Both the position numbers and the translations under genes were made by a program. Under the pieces are notes generated by a model, which was not told the DNA's origin, ran no database searches, and saw only the letters and a program-made list of their open reading frames with translations. This document shows positions 15,827 to 25,165 of a stretch of 64,000 nt of DNA, piece by piece (the stretch's first letter is position 1; each line of letters starts with the position of its first letter). The stretch is from Mycobacterium sp. 1081908.1 (lineage in GTDB: Bacteria; Actinomycetota; Actinomycetes; Mycobacteriales; Mycobacteriaceae), in contig NZ_LZLY01000034.1 in assembly GCF_001673535.1 (NCBI RefSeq), positions 1 to 64,000 of the forward strand, in the 5' to 3' direction.

Positions 15827-16617
15827 CGGCCTGGCTCGCGGGCAAGCGGGCGCTGGTGGTGGGCGCCGGTTCGGGCATCGGGCGCGCAGTGGTGGACGCG
15901 TTTCGCGCCGAGGGCGCCAAAGTCGCCGTGCTGGAACGGGACTCCGGCAAGTGCGAACGGTTGCGGCGCGAGCTGCCCGACGTGCCGGTGGTCGACGGCG
16001 ACGCCATCACCCCCGAGGCCAACGAGCGCGCCGTCGCCGCGGCGGTGGATGCGTTCGGCGCGCTGGACACCCTGGTCAACTGCGTCGGGATCTTCGATTT
16101 CTACCGGGGCATCGGCGACATCGACGCCGGCGACCTGTCCGCCGCGTTCGACGAGATGTTCCGCACCAACGTGCTGAGCCACCTGCAGTCCGTCAAGGCG
16201 GCCCTGCCCGCGTTGCGGGCCACCGGCGGGTCGTCGATCGTGTTGACCGAGTCGACGTCGTCGTACCATCCGGGGCGCGGCGGCGCGCTGTACGTATCGT
16301 CGAAGTTCGCGGTTCGCGGGCTGGTGGCGACGCTGGCTCACGAACTGGCGCCGGGGATTCGGGTCAACGGGGTCGCCCCGGGCGGCACGCTCAACACCGA
16401 CCTGCGCGGCCTCGCCAGCCTGGGGCTCGGCGGCGTCCGCCTCGACGACACTCCGGACCGGGCGCGCGACATGGCGGCGCGCAGCCCGCTCGGCGTCGCG
16501 CTCACCGGGGCGGACCACGCGTGGAGTTTCGTGTTCCTGGCGTCCGACCGCGCCCGGGGCATCACCGGCGAAACCATCCATCCCGACGGCGGATTCGCGC
16601 TGGGCGCGCCGCGATGA
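15823..16617 (+). CDS. cis-Dihydrodiol dehydrogenase (SDR family)
   Basis: The 264-residue short-chain dehydrogenase has GAGSGIGRAVVDAF (NAD binding), NCVGIFDFYRG, the catalytic serine in TESTSS, and YVSSKFAVRG (Tyr-xxx-Lys). It resembles BphB/HcaB/CmtB enzymes, which rearomatise cis-dihydrodiols to catechols with NAD+. Its place right after the dioxygenase genes supports this strongly. Confidence 0.9.
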   Translation: MTAWLAGKRALVVGAGSGIGRAVVDAFRAEGAKVAVLERDSGKCERLRRELPDVPVVDGDAITPEANERAVAAAVDAFGALDTLVNCVGIFDFYRGIGDIDAGDLSAAFDEMFRTNVLSHLQSVKAALPALRATGGSSIVLTESTSSYHPGRGGALYVSSKFAVRGLVATLAHELAPGIRVNGVAPGGTLNTDLRGLASLGLGGVRLDDTPDRARDMAARSPLGVALTGADHAWSFVFLASDRARGITGETIHPDGGFALGAPR

Positions 16618-17330
16618 CGGCCCTTGACGCGCAACGTGAACTGGTGGCGCAGGGCTGCCGGGTCGCGGCGGCGCGCGGTTTGGTCGACGGCATCCTGGGG
16701 CACCTGAGCCTGCGCGTCGACGACGAGCGGCTGCTCGTGCGCTGCCGAAGCGACACCGACGCCGGGGTAGCGTTCACCCGCCCCGGCGACATAAGGCTCA
16801 TCACGTTTGACGGAACCGCCGGCGCCGCAGGCGAACTCGACGGCTACCGGGTGCCCAACGAGTTGCCCATCCACGTGGAAACCATGCTCGCCAACCCCGC
16901 CCACCGGGCCGTCGCGCACCTGCACCCGCCCGCCGTCGTCGCCGCCGACCTCGCCGGCATCACGCTGAGGCCGATCTACGGCGCCTTCGACATTCCCGGC
17001 GCCTGGCTGGCGCGCAGCGGCGTGCCGGTCTACGAGCGCGCCGTGCTGATTCGAAACTCGGCGCTGGGCAAGGAAATGGTGGCGGCGATGGGTGGCCGGC
17101 CGGTGGTGATCCTGCGGGGGCACGGAATCACCAGCGCCGCCGGCACAATTCAGCAGGCGGTGCTGCAGGCGATCAGCGTGGACGCGCTGGCGCGGATGTC
17201 CTTGCGAGTGCGCGCGGCCGGCGGAACGCTGCGCGACATCGACGACGCCGACTGGGACGAGCTGCCGGACCTGGGGCCGGGCTTCAATACCGACTCGGCG
17301 TGGCGGCACGAGATCGCGCGGTTGGGTTAG
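16614..17330 (+). CDS. Class II aldolase/adducin-family protein, probable aromatic-acid decarboxylase
   Basis: The 238-residue protein has [35 protein letters not shown] (metal-binding histidines) and [14 protein letters not shown] (third histidine), the class II aldolase pattern. In phthalate and p-cumate catabolism, decarboxylases of this family (PhtC-like, CmtD) remove a carboxylate from the dihydroxylated ring. Here it follows the dihydrodiol dehydrogenase, overlapping as ATGA. The specific substrate is inference. It ends four bases into the convergent PE_PGRS gene. Confidence 0.85.
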   Translation: MTALDAQRELVAQGCRVAAARGLVDGILGHLSLRVDDERLLVRCRSDTDAGVAFTRPGDIRLITFDGTAGAAGELDGYRVPNELPIHVETMLANPAHRAVAHLHPPAVVAADLAGITLRPIYGAFDIPGAWLARSGVPVYERAVLIRNSALGKEMVAAMGGRPVVILRGHGITSAAGTIQQAVLQAISVDALARMSLRVRAAGGTLRDIDDADWDELPDLGPGFNTDSAWRHEIARLG

Positions 17331-19165
17331 CCGTCCTGGCCCTGCGAGCCGTCGGCGCCGTGGCCGCCGGCGGTGCCGCTAGTTCCGCCGGCTGTCTGTC
17401 CCGTGCCAGGCGTGCCGGCACCCCCGCCGCTGACGCCACTGCCCCCGGCGCCGCCGGTACCACCGGTGCCCGCGGCGCCGTTATCGCCATTCTGGCCGAA
17501 CTGGCCGCCGGAGCCACCGACACCGACCGTGCCGGCGCCGCCGCCGTTGCCGCCATTGCCTCCGTCACCACCATGGCCACCGTTGCCAGCGCCGCCGCCG
17601 TAGGTCGTAGCGGCCCCGGACGCGGACGCATTGCCGCCATCGCCGCCGGCGCCGCCGACACCGCCGCCGCCACCTTGCCCGCCGTGGCCGCCCGCGCCGG
17701 CGTTTCCACCGGCGCCCCCGTCACCGAATAGCCCGCCGGCTCCGCCGTGACCGCCCGCGCCGCCGGACCCTCCGGTGCCGCCCGTTCCACCGGAGGCGCC
17801 GGCGCCACCGTCACCACCCGCGCCGCCCTGGACGGTGGATGAATTGACGGTGCCGCCGGCGAACGAAGCGTTGCCGGCGGCGCCACCGGCGCCGCCCGAG
17901 GCTCCGAGGCCACCCACCCCGCCGGTACCGCCGGCGCCGCCGCCCCCGCCGTTTCCGGCCAACATCCCGCCATGGCCGCCATTACCGCCCGCGCCCCCCG
18001 TGCCGCCCGTGCCGCCCGACGCGCCCGTGGCGCCACCGCCTCCGTCGCCGCCGCTCCCGGAGACGGCCTGCGAACCGGTGTTGAAGCCAATGGCGCTCCC
18101 GCCGTCGCCGCCCGCCCCGCCCACACCACCGGGCGCCAAAGCGTTGGTTCCGTTGCCGCCGTTGCCCCCGACGGCCACACCGTTCGATCCGAGCCCGCCG
18201 GTCTGGGCGCTCCCACCGTTACCGCCGGCGCCCCCGTTGCCGCCGGCACCGCCGGCACCGCCGTTGCCGCTGACCGCCGCACCGCTCTGGCTCGAATTGG
18301 TCGAGGCGCCGGCGCCGCCGGTGCCTCCGGTGGCGCCCGGACCGCCGTCGGCGCCATCACCGCCGTTGAACCCGAAGGAATTTCCGGTGCTGGCGTCGTA
18401 GGTGCTGGTACCGGCGCTGCCGGTGGCGCCCTGCCCGCTAATCGTCGGATTGACACCGCTTGCCCCGGCCAGGCCGGTCCCGCCCTGGCCGCCCGCACCG
18501 CCGGCGCCGAACAGCATGGCGCTGCCACCGTCGCCCCCTCGCCCGGGCATGCCGCCGCTGAAGCCCGCCGCGGCGGCGCCGCCCTGTCCGCCGTTGCCGC
18601 CGTTACCGCTCAGCCATCCGCCGTTACCACCCCTGCCGCCCGCCTGGCCCGCACCGCCCGCGCCGCCGGACCCACCGTTGCCGAGCAGCCCCGCGCTGCC
18701 GCCGTTGCCGCCCGCCTGGCCCGCCCCGCCCGAGCCGCCATTGCCGCCGTTGCCCCACAGCAGTCCGCCGGCCCCGCCGTTCGCGCCGCTTCCGGCGGCG
18801 CCGTTGGCGCCGTCGCCGATCAGCGGCCGACCCACCAGCGCCTGGGCGGGCGCGTTCACCGCACCAATCACCGCCTGCTGCGCGTTGGTCGCCTCGGCGG
18901 CCGTGTAAGCGCCCGCGCCGCCGTTGAGGAGCTGCACGAACTGCTCGTGGAACGCCGCCACCTGCGCGCCGACCGCCTGGTAGGCCTGGGCGTGGCCGCC
19001 GAAGAGCGCGGCGATGGCCGCCGACACCTCGTCGGCGGCCGCCGGCAGCAATTCCGTCGTCGTGGCCGCCGCGGTCGCATTGGCCGCGCTGAGCCCTGAG
19101 CCGATGCCCGCCAGATCGGTGGCCGCCGCCGAGACGGTTTCGGGCATCGCAATGAGGAAAGACAT
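17327..19165 (-). CDS. PE_PGRS family protein, complete
   Basis: The 612-residue protein has a full PE domain ([20 protein letters not shown]), the conserved linker [14 protein letters not shown], and then about 470 residues of Gly-Gly-X PGRS repeats to its stop. The ATG at 19163-19165 follows GGGAGG. It is exported by type VII secretion. The repeat tract has no separate C-terminal domain. Proline-rich frames on the opposite strand are its mirror and not genes. It converges with the dioxygenase operon, with a four-base overlap. Confidence 0.95.
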   Translation of the reverse strand: MSFLIAMPETVSAAATDLAGIGSGLSAANATAAATTTELLPAAADEVSAAIAALFGGHAQAYQAVGAQVAAFHEQFVQLLNGGAGAYTAAEATNAQQAVIGAVNAPAQALVGRPLIGDGANGAAGSGANGGAGGLLWGNGGNGGSGGAGQAGGNGGSAGLLGNGGSGGAGGAGQAGGRGGNGGWLSGNGGNGGQGGAAAAGFSGGMPGRGGDGGSAMLFGAGGAGGQGGTGLAGASGVNPTISGQGATGSAGTSTYDASTGNSFGFNGGDGADGGPGATGGTGGAGASTNSSQSGAAVSGNGGAGGAGGNGGAGGNGGSAQTGGLGSNGVAVGGNGGNGTNALAPGGVGGAGGDGGSAIGFNTGSQAVSGSGGDGGGGATGASGGTGGTGGAGGNGGHGGMLAGNGGGGGAGGTGGVGGLGASGGAGGAAGNASFAGGTVNSSTVQGGAGGDGGAGASGGTGGTGGSGGAGGHGGAGGLFGDGGAGGNAGAGGHGGQGGGGGVGGAGGDGGNASASGAATTYGGGAGNGGHGGDGGNGGNGGGAGTVGVGGSGGQFGQNGDNGAAGTGGTGGAGGSGVSGGGAGTPGTGQTAGGTSGTAGGHGADGSQGQDG

Positions 19166-19365
19166 GGGTGAGGCCTCCCATCAACAGAGGACGACTCGAC
19201 TCGTACCCGGATGGGGCGAACCATCGCCAGGTGCAAACTGTATGCCTCTTACTGCGGCTATATCGGTACTTTCGGATGAACTGGCAAGCGCCCGGAACGT
19301 CACAGGTTCATATCCGCTGCGCGCCCTGCAGGGATCGCGGGGGCGGCGGGCTTAACCTGGCCGAC

Positions 19366-20208
19366 GTGAGCGAACTGGACCGGCGGCGCTTCCTGGTCGC
19401 GGTGGCCGCGACGGTGGCCGTCACCGGGATCTCGTGGTGCTCGGAGGCCGGGACCAGGGGCACGGTGGCCCGTGCCGACGTTCCCCGATCCGCGCCGAGC
19501 CCCGCCGCTCCGGCCCTGCCGCCGCTGCTCTCGCCGCCGGGTCCGGCATCGCGCGTCACGCTGCCCGGCGGCGCGGTGCTGAGCAAGCTTCCCGGCAACG
19601 GTGACCTGCTGGCGTGGACGGTCGACGACGGCGTCGACACCGACGTGGTCCGGCTCTACACGGAATTCGCCAGGGACACCGGCGTGCGGCTCACCTATTT
19701 CGTCACCGGCTCCTACCGGTCGTGGACCGACAACGCCGAGTTGCTTCGGCCGCTCGTCGAATCCGGGCACATTCAGCTCGCCAACCACACCTGGACGCAT
19801 CCGGATCTGCCGAAGCTCACGCCGAACCAGGTCGCCGACGAACTCGGCCGCACCGACCGTTTCCTGCGGAACACCTACGGCGTGGACGCCACCCCGTACT
19901 TCCGGCCGCCCTATGGCCGTCACAACGCCGTGGTGGACGCGGTGGCCGCCGATATGGGCTACCAGGTGCCTACGCTGTGGTCCGGCGACCTGCGGGATTC
20001 CGCGGTGCTGACCGAAGATCAGATCGTCAAGATGGCCGACCAGTCCTTCACCCCGCAGAACATCGTGATCGGGCATCTCAACCACGCCCCGATCACCCAT
20101 GCCTACGGGCAGCTGGTGGACATCATCCGGGCCCGCAGGCTGCGCACCGTGACGCTCAACGACGTCTTCCTGAAGCCGGAGATCCCGCACCGGCTTCAGC
20201 CCAGCTGA
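19366..20208 (+). CDS. Polysaccharide deacetylase (CE4/NodB family), exported
   Basis: The 280-residue protein has an N-terminal signal with a twin-arginine look (DRRRFLVAVAATVAVTG). It carries CE4 motifs: TVDDG (first Asp pair), NHTWTHPDL (metal histidines HxxxH) and RPPYGRHN. It probably deacetylates an N-acetylated cell-envelope sugar outside the membrane. GTG at 19366 places the start right at the signal peptide; the longer frame from 19168 runs back into the PE_PGRS promoter. It ends 13 bases into the convergent IclR gene. Confidence 0.88.
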   Translation: MSELDRRRFLVAVAATVAVTGISWCSEAGTRGTVARADVPRSAPSPAAPALPPLLSPPGPASRVTLPGGAVLSKLPGNGDLLAWTVDDGVDTDVVRLYTEFARDTGVRLTYFVTGSYRSWTDNAELLRPLVESGHIQLANHTWTHPDLPKLTPNQVADELGRTDRFLRNTYGVDATPYFRPPYGRHNAVVDAVAADMGYQVPTLWSGDLRDSAVLTEDQIVKMADQSFTPQNIVIGHLNHAPITHAYGQLVDIIRARRLRTVTLNDVFLKPEIPHRLQPS

Positions 20209-20984
20209 TCGCCAATCTCCTTGGCCGCGTTGACAAGAGCGGCGACCACCGACGGATGGCGGGCGCTGTCGAGCCGGTCCCGCGGAGCGGCGGCGTTGAG
20301 CGCGAGGCGCACGCCCGGCGCCCGAGTCGGGATCAGCACGGCGACCGAGGCGACACCGTCCTCGCTCTCCTCGCGGTTGATGGCGTAGCCCCGCTCGCGG
20401 ATGCGGGATAGCTCGGCCTCCAGCTCGGCGCGGCTGCCGATCGAATGCGCGGTGACCCGTTCCAGCTCCTCGGTCGGAAACAGTTGGCGCAGTTCGGTTT
20501 CGGGAAGCTCGGCGAGCATCACCTTGCCCGTCGAGGTGCAGTGCGCCGGCATGGTGCGCCCCAGCCGGGACGCCACCCGGACCGCCGCCGGTCCCTCGAC
20601 CGCGGCGACGAAATGGACGTTGGCGCCGTCGAGCATCCCGACGTGAATCGACTCCCGCAGCTGTTCGCTGAGGGCCCGCATGATCGGCGCGGCGGATCGC
20701 TGGATGTCGAGGCGGCCGAAGACCGCGAACGCCACGCCGGTGAGCGAGGGACCCGGCAGGTACGCCTTGGACACCGGGTCCTGGCGCACGAAGCCGCGGT
20801 AGGCCAGCATCGCCAGCAGCCGGTGCGCGGTCGACGGGGCGACACCGAGGTCTCGGGCCGCGTCGCTCAACCGGATCTCGGGCCGCTCCCCCAACAGCAG
20901 CAGCAGCTTCAGCGCGTTGTCGACCGACTCGATCGGATACTGCGGCGCAAGCGGTTCGGCGGATGGCTCACGCTTCGCTTGCAT
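20196..20984 (-). CDS. IclR-family transcriptional regulator
   Basis: The 262-residue protein has an N-terminal winged helix (ALKLLLLLGERPEIRLSDAARDLGVAPSTAHRLL region) and a C-terminal effector domain with TSTGKVMLAELPE and the conserved GYAINREESEDGVASVAVLI. IclR proteins often control aromatic-acid catabolism. The dioxygenase and pca operons lie 3-10 kb away, so it is a candidate regulator for them, but no direct link is visible. Confidence 0.92.
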   Translation of the reverse strand: MQAKREPSAEPLAPQYPIESVDNALKLLLLLGERPEIRLSDAARDLGVAPSTAHRLLAMLAYRGFVRQDPVSKAYLPGPSLTGVAFAVFGRLDIQRSAAPIMRALSEQLRESIHVGMLDGANVHFVAAVEGPAAVRVASRLGRTMPAHCTSTGKVMLAELPETELRQLFPTEELERVTAHSIGSRAELEAELSRIRERGYAINREESEDGVASVAVLIPTRAPGVRLALNAAAPRDRLDSARHPSVVAALVNAAKEIGDQLG

Positions 20985-21033
20985 GGCCTCACGGTAGTCG
21001 CACTAGTCGCAATGGCCACACCTGTCAGGGCGC

Positions 21034-21125
21034 AGTGTGCGATCTTCGCCTTGCGTGTGACTCCCGGGCGGAAAAATCGTCGAAATACCGCCACCACCTC
21101 ACACGGGACGCCGTCAACGCACACT
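21034..21125. repeat. Dispersed palindromic intergenic repeat, copy A
   Basis: A 92-base unit with three nested inverted arms: AGTGTGCG (21034-21041) with CGCACACT (21118-21125), CGTGTGA (21054-21060) with TCACACG (21099-21105), and GGCGG (21067-21071) with CCGCC (21088-21092). It aligns with copy B at 22709-22800 through the shared core (GGGCGG, AAAATCG, CCGCCA, CTCACAC). It fills the spacer between the IclR and SGNH-hydrolase genes. I do not recognise it as a named repeat. Confidence 0.7.
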
Positions 21126-21181
21126 CGCGCCACGCCACGCTAGAGCCGCCGAAAACCGACTTACCCGTTAGTCTCGGCATC

Positions 21182-22012
21182 GTGTACGGGGCTACCGAGA
21201 CCGGATACAGCCGATACGTCGCGATCGGGGACAGCCAGACCGAGGGTCTGTGGGACGGTAACGACGCCGTCGGCTTCCTCGGATTCGCGGACCGGCTCGC
21301 CGCCACGATCGACTCGCTCTACCCCGGCCTGCACTACGCCAACCTGGCGATTCGCGGCAAGCTGGTGGCCGACGTGCTGCACGAACAACTCCCGCCCGCG
21401 CTCGCCATGCGCCCGGACCTGATCACCGTGTGCGTCGGGATGAACGACGTCATCCAGCCGGGAAACTCGTTCGGCCGCGCGCTGGCCAACCTCGAGCGCA
21501 TGCACGCGGCGCTCGCGCAATCGGGGGCGACGGTGGTGACCACCACCTTCCCGAACGTCGCGCAATTCCTCCCGCTGGGCCGGCTGGTGTCCGGGCGGCT
21601 CACCCGCATCAACGACGCGATCAGGGCCGCCGCCGACCAATACGGCTTCCGGCTCGTCGACCTCTACAACGCGGCCTCGATGCGCGACCTGGACACCTGG
21701 GACGTCGACCGCGTGCACGCGTCCACCAAGGGGCACATCCTATTCGCCGCGGCGGCGGCCGAGGCCCTCAATTTGCCTGGCAGCAACCATGATTGGGCCG
21801 AGGCGAGCGGCAGTCCCACGCGGCTGTCGTTCCGGGCCCGCACCTACGGACAGCTGCGCTGGACGCAGGACAAGTTCATGCCGTGGGTGTGGCGCCGCAT
21901 GCGCGGCATGTCCTCGGCCGACGGGCGGGTGCCCAAGCGTCCACGCCTGGAACCCCTCAGCGCGCCAAGTGCGGCGCACTTTGTCCGTCGGTCAGGCATC
22001 CTTGACCCATGA
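21182..22012 (+). CDS. SGNH/GDSL-type hydrolase
   Basis: The 276-residue protein shows the four SGNH blocks: YVAIGDSQTEG (catalytic Ser), LAIRGK (Gly), ITVCVGMNDV (Asn) and WDVDRVHASTKGH (catalytic Asp and His). It is an esterase or lipase without a clear signal peptide. GTG at 21182 starts the conserved region and avoids the repeat just upstream. The DedA gene overlaps its stop (ATGA), so the two are co-expressed. A link to envelope lipid turnover is plausible. Confidence 0.9.
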   Translation: MYGATETGYSRYVAIGDSQTEGLWDGNDAVGFLGFADRLAATIDSLYPGLHYANLAIRGKLVADVLHEQLPPALAMRPDLITVCVGMNDVIQPGNSFGRALANLERMHAALAQSGATVVTTTFPNVAQFLPLGRLVSGRLTRINDAIRAAADQYGFRLVDLYNAASMRDLDTWDVDRVHASTKGHILFAAAAAEALNLPGSNHDWAEASGSPTRLSFRARTYGQLRWTQDKFMPWVWRRMRGMSSADGRVPKRPRLEPLSAPSAAHFVRRSGILDP

Positions 22013-22668
22013 ATGTGGAGGCTCTGCTGCAGTCGATCCCCCCGCTCCTCGTCTATCTGGTGGTCGGCGGTGTGGTCGGGGTGGAGAGCCTGGGCATTCC
22101 CCTGCCCGGTGAGATCGTGCTGGTCAGCGCGGCGCTGATGTCGTCGCACCACGACCTGGCGGTCAATCCGATCGGTGTCGGGGGCGCCGCGGTGATCGGC
22201 GCCGTGATCGGCGACTCGATCGGCTATTCGGTCGGGCGCCGTTACGGGCTGCCGCTCTTCGACCGGCTCGGCCGGCGGTTCCCCAAACACTTCGGGCCCG
22301 GGCACGTCGCCCTGGCCGAAAAGCTGTTCAACCGCTGGGGTGTTCGCGCGGTGTTCTTCGGGCGCTTCATCGCGCTGCTGCGGATCTTCGCCGGCCCGCT
22401 GGCCGGCGCGCTCAAGATGCCCTACCCGCGCTTCCTGGCCGCCAACGTCTCCGGCGGCATCTGCTGGGCCGGCGGCACCACCGCGCTGGTGTACTTCGCC
22501 GGCATGGCCGCCGAACGCTGGCTGGAGCGGTTCTCCTGGATCGGGCTGGTGGTCGCCGTGCTGTGCGGAATCACCGCCGCGATCCTGCTGCGCGAACGCA
22601 CGTCGCGGATGATCGCCGAGCTGGAGGAAGAGCACTACCGCAAAGCCGAAGCCACCGACGCCGCTTGA
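22009..22668 (+). CDS. DedA family membrane protein
   Basis: The 219-residue protein has four or five membrane helices and the DedA signatures ESLGIPLPGE near the start, GDSIGYSVGRRYG, and FFGRFIALLRIFAGPLAGALKMP. DedA proteins act as membrane transporters or flippases (for example of undecaprenyl phosphate) and support envelope integrity. The start overlaps the SGNH-hydrolase stop. Confidence 0.92.
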   Translation: MNVEALLQSIPPLLVYLVVGGVVGVESLGIPLPGEIVLVSAALMSSHHDLAVNPIGVGGAAVIGAVIGDSIGYSVGRRYGLPLFDRLGRRFPKHFGPGHVALAEKLFNRWGVRAVFFGRFIALLRIFAGPLAGALKMPYPRFLAANVSGGICWAGGTTALVYFAGMAAERWLERFSWIGLVVAVLCGITAAILLRERTSRMIAELEEEHYRKAEATDAA

Positions 22669-22711
22669 ACTGGGGCCGAGGAGCGCGCGCTCTGGTCCGT
22701 GGCCTCTTAGC

Positions 22712-22797
22712 GTGAATCCACGGCTTTGCGCGTGCGTCCAGGGCGGGAAAATCGCCCGGATCCCGCCATCAGCTCACACTGGAAGCCCAGGATTCAC
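22712..22797. repeat. Dispersed palindromic intergenic repeat, copy B
   Basis: Copy B keeps the same architecture as copy A. The outer arms GTGAATCC (22712-22719) and GGATTCAC (22790-22797) are perfectly complementary, as are the inner arms GGCGGGA (22742-22748) and TCCCGCC (22761-22767), with a 12-base loop. The outer arms differ in sequence from those of copy A but stay complementary. It fills the gap between the DedA gene and the convergent TetR gene. Confidence 0.7.
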
Positions 22798-22821
22798 ACT
22801 CAAAGCGCTGGGCAGGCTGCG

Positions 22822-23442
22822 CTAGCCGACCGCCTCGCCGATGTCGCCCGGCTCCACCGGGCGGTGCTCTTCGATGAGGCAGCGACCCATCCGGCGGGCG
22901 CGCCGGGCGGCGCCCAGGTCGCCGACGGCCGCGAGGATCATCGCGCCCTTCATCAGGATGTGCCAGGACGACGCGAAGTCCTCGACGTCGGTCAGCCCGG
23001 CGGCGACGGCGCGGCGGCGCACGATGTCGCGGACGTGGTCGATGTGGGCGATGCAGGCCTGCCCGGCGGGGTGATCGGCGCCCAACTCCAGGAAGACGTT
23101 GATGAACGAGCAGCCCTCGTAACCGTCGCGCGCCTGGAACCAGTCGTGCAGCACGTCGAAGATCGCGAGCAATTGTTCCTCGGGCGTGCTGGCCCGTTGC
23201 CGGGACTGCTCCTCGATGAGGCCGTGCGTCCAGACCTCCTCGCGGCGCTGCAGCACGGCCAGCACCAGCGCGTCCTTGGTCGGGAAGTGGCGGTAGAGGG
23301 TCGCCCTGGCCACCCCGGCCCGCACGATCACCTCGTCGGTGCCGACGGCGCGGATCCCACGCCGGCTGAACAGCTCATAGGCCGCGCTCAGGATGCGTTC
23401 GCGGGCCGAACTGACGACAGGACTGACATCATCGCTTGCCAT
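22822..23442 (-). CDS. TetR-family transcriptional regulator
   Basis: The N-terminal HTH (ARERILSAAYELFSRRGIRAVGTDEVIVRAGVARATLYRHF, here joined only for description of one region) is followed by a ligand domain with GCSFINVFLELGA. This FIN motif is shared by a subfamily of TetR repressors. ATG at 23440-23442 follows AAGG; an ATG at 23457 in frame would add five residues. It is divergent from the STAS gene. Two AGACAG/CTGTCT palindromes in the spacer are its probable operators. Confidence 0.88.
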   Translation of the reverse strand: MASDDVSPVVSSARERILSAAYELFSRRGIRAVGTDEVIVRAGVARATLYRHFPTKDALVLAVLQRREEVWTHGLIEEQSRQRASTPEEQLLAIFDVLHDWFQARDGYEGCSFINVFLELGADHPAGQACIAHIDHVRDIVRRRAVAAGLTDVEDFASSWHILMKGAMILAAVGDLGAARRARRMGRCLIEEHRPVEPGDIGEAVG

Positions 23443-23476
23443 ACCGGGCCTTACCATACTCTTAACAGGCTGATGT

Positions 23477-23546
23477 AGACAGACCGCCCTGTCTCGTTAT
23501 ACAAATGAGATTCGCGCACTTCGCGCAGCGTCTGTCTTCAGACAGA
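23477..23546. promoter_or_regulatory. Two AGACAG/CTGTCT palindromes, likely TetR operators
   Basis: The first palindrome is AGACAG (23477-23482) with CTGTCT (23489-23494). The second is the 16-base perfect palindrome TCTGTCTTCAGACAGA at 23531-23546. Both use the same hexamer in opposite order and lie between the TetR start and the STAS start. They would allow autoregulation and control of the STAS gene. Confidence 0.65.
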
Positions 23547-23595
23547 AGGACGGGCATCTATCCCGGCGCCCGACGTCGGTAGATTAGGAGTCCTC

Positions 23596-24033
23596 ATGAG
23601 CTCGGTTATTGCGGAACCCATCTTCACTCCGCACCTGACGCTGAGCCCGCGGCTGGTCAACGAGCTGGGCGACCCGCACAGCACGCTGCGGGCGACCACC
23701 GACCGAAACGGCGCGGCGGTGATCATCAACGCCGGCGGCGAGGTCGACGCGTGCAACGAACACACCTGGCGCCAGCTGGTCAGCGAGGCGTCCAGCGCCG
23801 CAATCCCGCCCGGCCCCTTCGTCGTCGACGTCAGCGGCCTGGAATTCATGGGCTGCTGCGCGTTCGCGGTGCTGGCCGACGCGGCGCAACGGTGCCGAGA
23901 GCGCGGCATCGAACTGCGCCTGGTCAGCTGCGAACCGATGGTCGCCCGAATCGTCGACGCTTGCGGGCTGAGCCGGCTGCTGCCCGTGTACCCGACGACG
24001 GACGCCGCGCTCGGCTCGGCCGCTCGCTGGTAA
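23596..24033 (+). CDS. STAS-domain protein (anti-sigma factor antagonist type)
   Basis: The 145-residue protein has the STAS pattern: AAVIINAGGEVDACNEH, PFVVDVSGLEFMGCCAFAVL and a C-terminal RIVDACGLSRLLPVY. In classic antagonists a Ser or Thr after the DVSG motif is phosphorylated. Here the stretch is LEFMGCC, without an obvious Ser/Thr, so phospho-switching may be lost. AGGAG precedes the ATG. Its partner is not in the window. Confidence 0.85.
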   Translation: MSSVIAEPIFTPHLTLSPRLVNELGDPHSTLRATTDRNGAAVIINAGGEVDACNEHTWRQLVSEASSAAIPPGPFVVDVSGLEFMGCCAFAVLADAAQRCRERGIELRLVSCEPMVARIVDACGLSRLLPVYPTTDAALGSAARW

Positions 24034-24072
24034 CCCCAATTAGCCACAGTTAACCGGCCGATAATCGGCTGA

Positions 24073-25161
24073 ATGAGCGGGCTGCCCACCTTCGGTGCGG
24101 AGGAGGAATTCCTCCTCGTCGACCCGCGAACCGGCGAACCGGCCCCGCGCAACACCGCGGTGGCCGAGGAGGCCGAGCGCCGCGGCGCGACGCTGCAGCT
24201 GGAGCTGAGCAGTTGCCAGGTCGAAACCAACTCCACGGTGACGGCGACCAGCGCCGAACTCGGCGAGCAACTGACCCGGCTGCGCCGCGCCGCCGCCGAG
24301 GCCGCCGACGCCGCCGGGGTGCAGCTGCTCGCCGCCGGCCTTCCGCCCGCCACGCCGCACGACTTTCCCGTCACCGACACGCCCCGGTACCGGCGGATCG
24401 GCGCGGCGTACGGGATGGTCGCGCACGAGCAGGGCATCTGCGGGTGCCACGTGCACGTGCAGGTGCCCGACCGCGCCGCGGCCATTCGGGTCAGCAACTG
24501 GTTGCGGCCGTGGCTGCCGTCGCTGCTTGCGCTGTCGGCCAATTCGCGGGTGTATCGCAACGCCGACAGCGGCTACGCGAGCTGGCGCAGCGTGCTGTGG
24601 CGGCGCTGGCCGGTGGCCGGGCCGCCGCCGTTCTTCCCGGCGCCCGAGGACTACGACCGCACGGTGCGCATGCTCATCGACAGCGAGGTGATCCTCGATC
24701 ACAAGATGGTCTATTGGGACGTGCGCGCGTCGGAGAACTTCCCGACCGTCGAGATCCGGGTGGCCGACGTGCCGGCGACGGTCGCCGAGACGGTGCTGCT
24801 GGCCACGCTGGTCAGGGCGGCGGTGATGACGGCGCTCGACGAGCGGGGCGCGGGCGACGAGCGCCTGCCGCCCGCGGCGCTGCGGGCGGCGTACTGGAAG
24901 TCCGCGCACGACGGGCTCGCCGGGCACACGCTCGACCTGATCCACGGCAGCGGGGCGGTGCCGGCGCGCGACGTCCTGGATGCGCTGGTGCGGCGGGTGC
25001 GCCCGGCGCTGGACGCGCTCGGTGAATACGACCGCGTCACAACGGAACTCGACCGCGTCGCCGCGCAGGGCAACGGGGCCATGCGCCAGCTGCGGGCATG
25101 GCAAAAGCGCCACGACGCGATGGACGTCATCGCGGAGGCCGCCGCCGCCACGCTCAGTTGA
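24073..25161 (+). CDS. Carboxylate-amine ligase, GCS2 (YbdK) family
   Basis: The 362-residue protein has the GCS2 hallmarks: TFGAEEEFLLVDPRTGE, LSSCQVETNS, GCHVHVQVPD (active-site region) and VEIRVADVPATV. Family members ligate glutamate to an amine, most often cysteine, with weak activity known for YbdK. M. tuberculosis Rv0433 is of this type from memory. Since mycobacteria use mycothiol, the natural product is unclear. It is probably in one unit with the STAS gene 39 bases upstream. Confidence 0.9.
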   Translation: MSGLPTFGAEEEFLLVDPRTGEPAPRNTAVAEEAERRGATLQLELSSCQVETNSTVTATSAELGEQLTRLRRAAAEAADAAGVQLLAAGLPPATPHDFPVTDTPRYRRIGAAYGMVAHEQGICGCHVHVQVPDRAAAIRVSNWLRPWLPSLLALSANSRVYRNADSGYASWRSVLWRRWPVAGPPPFFPAPEDYDRTVRMLIDSEVILDHKMVYWDVRASENFPTVEIRVADVPATVAETVLLATLVRAAVMTALDERGAGDERLPPAALRAAYWKSAHDGLAGHTLDLIHGSGAVPARDVLDALVRRVRPALDALGEYDRVTTELDRVAAQGNGAMRQLRAWQKRHDAMDVIAEAAAATLS

Positions 25162-25165
25162 TCCG

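Noticed and set aside
17284..18908. Proline- and alanine-rich frames around the PE_PGRS repeats
   Set aside because: They are the other-frame reading of Gly-Gly-Asn codons; the PE domain fixes the true frame.
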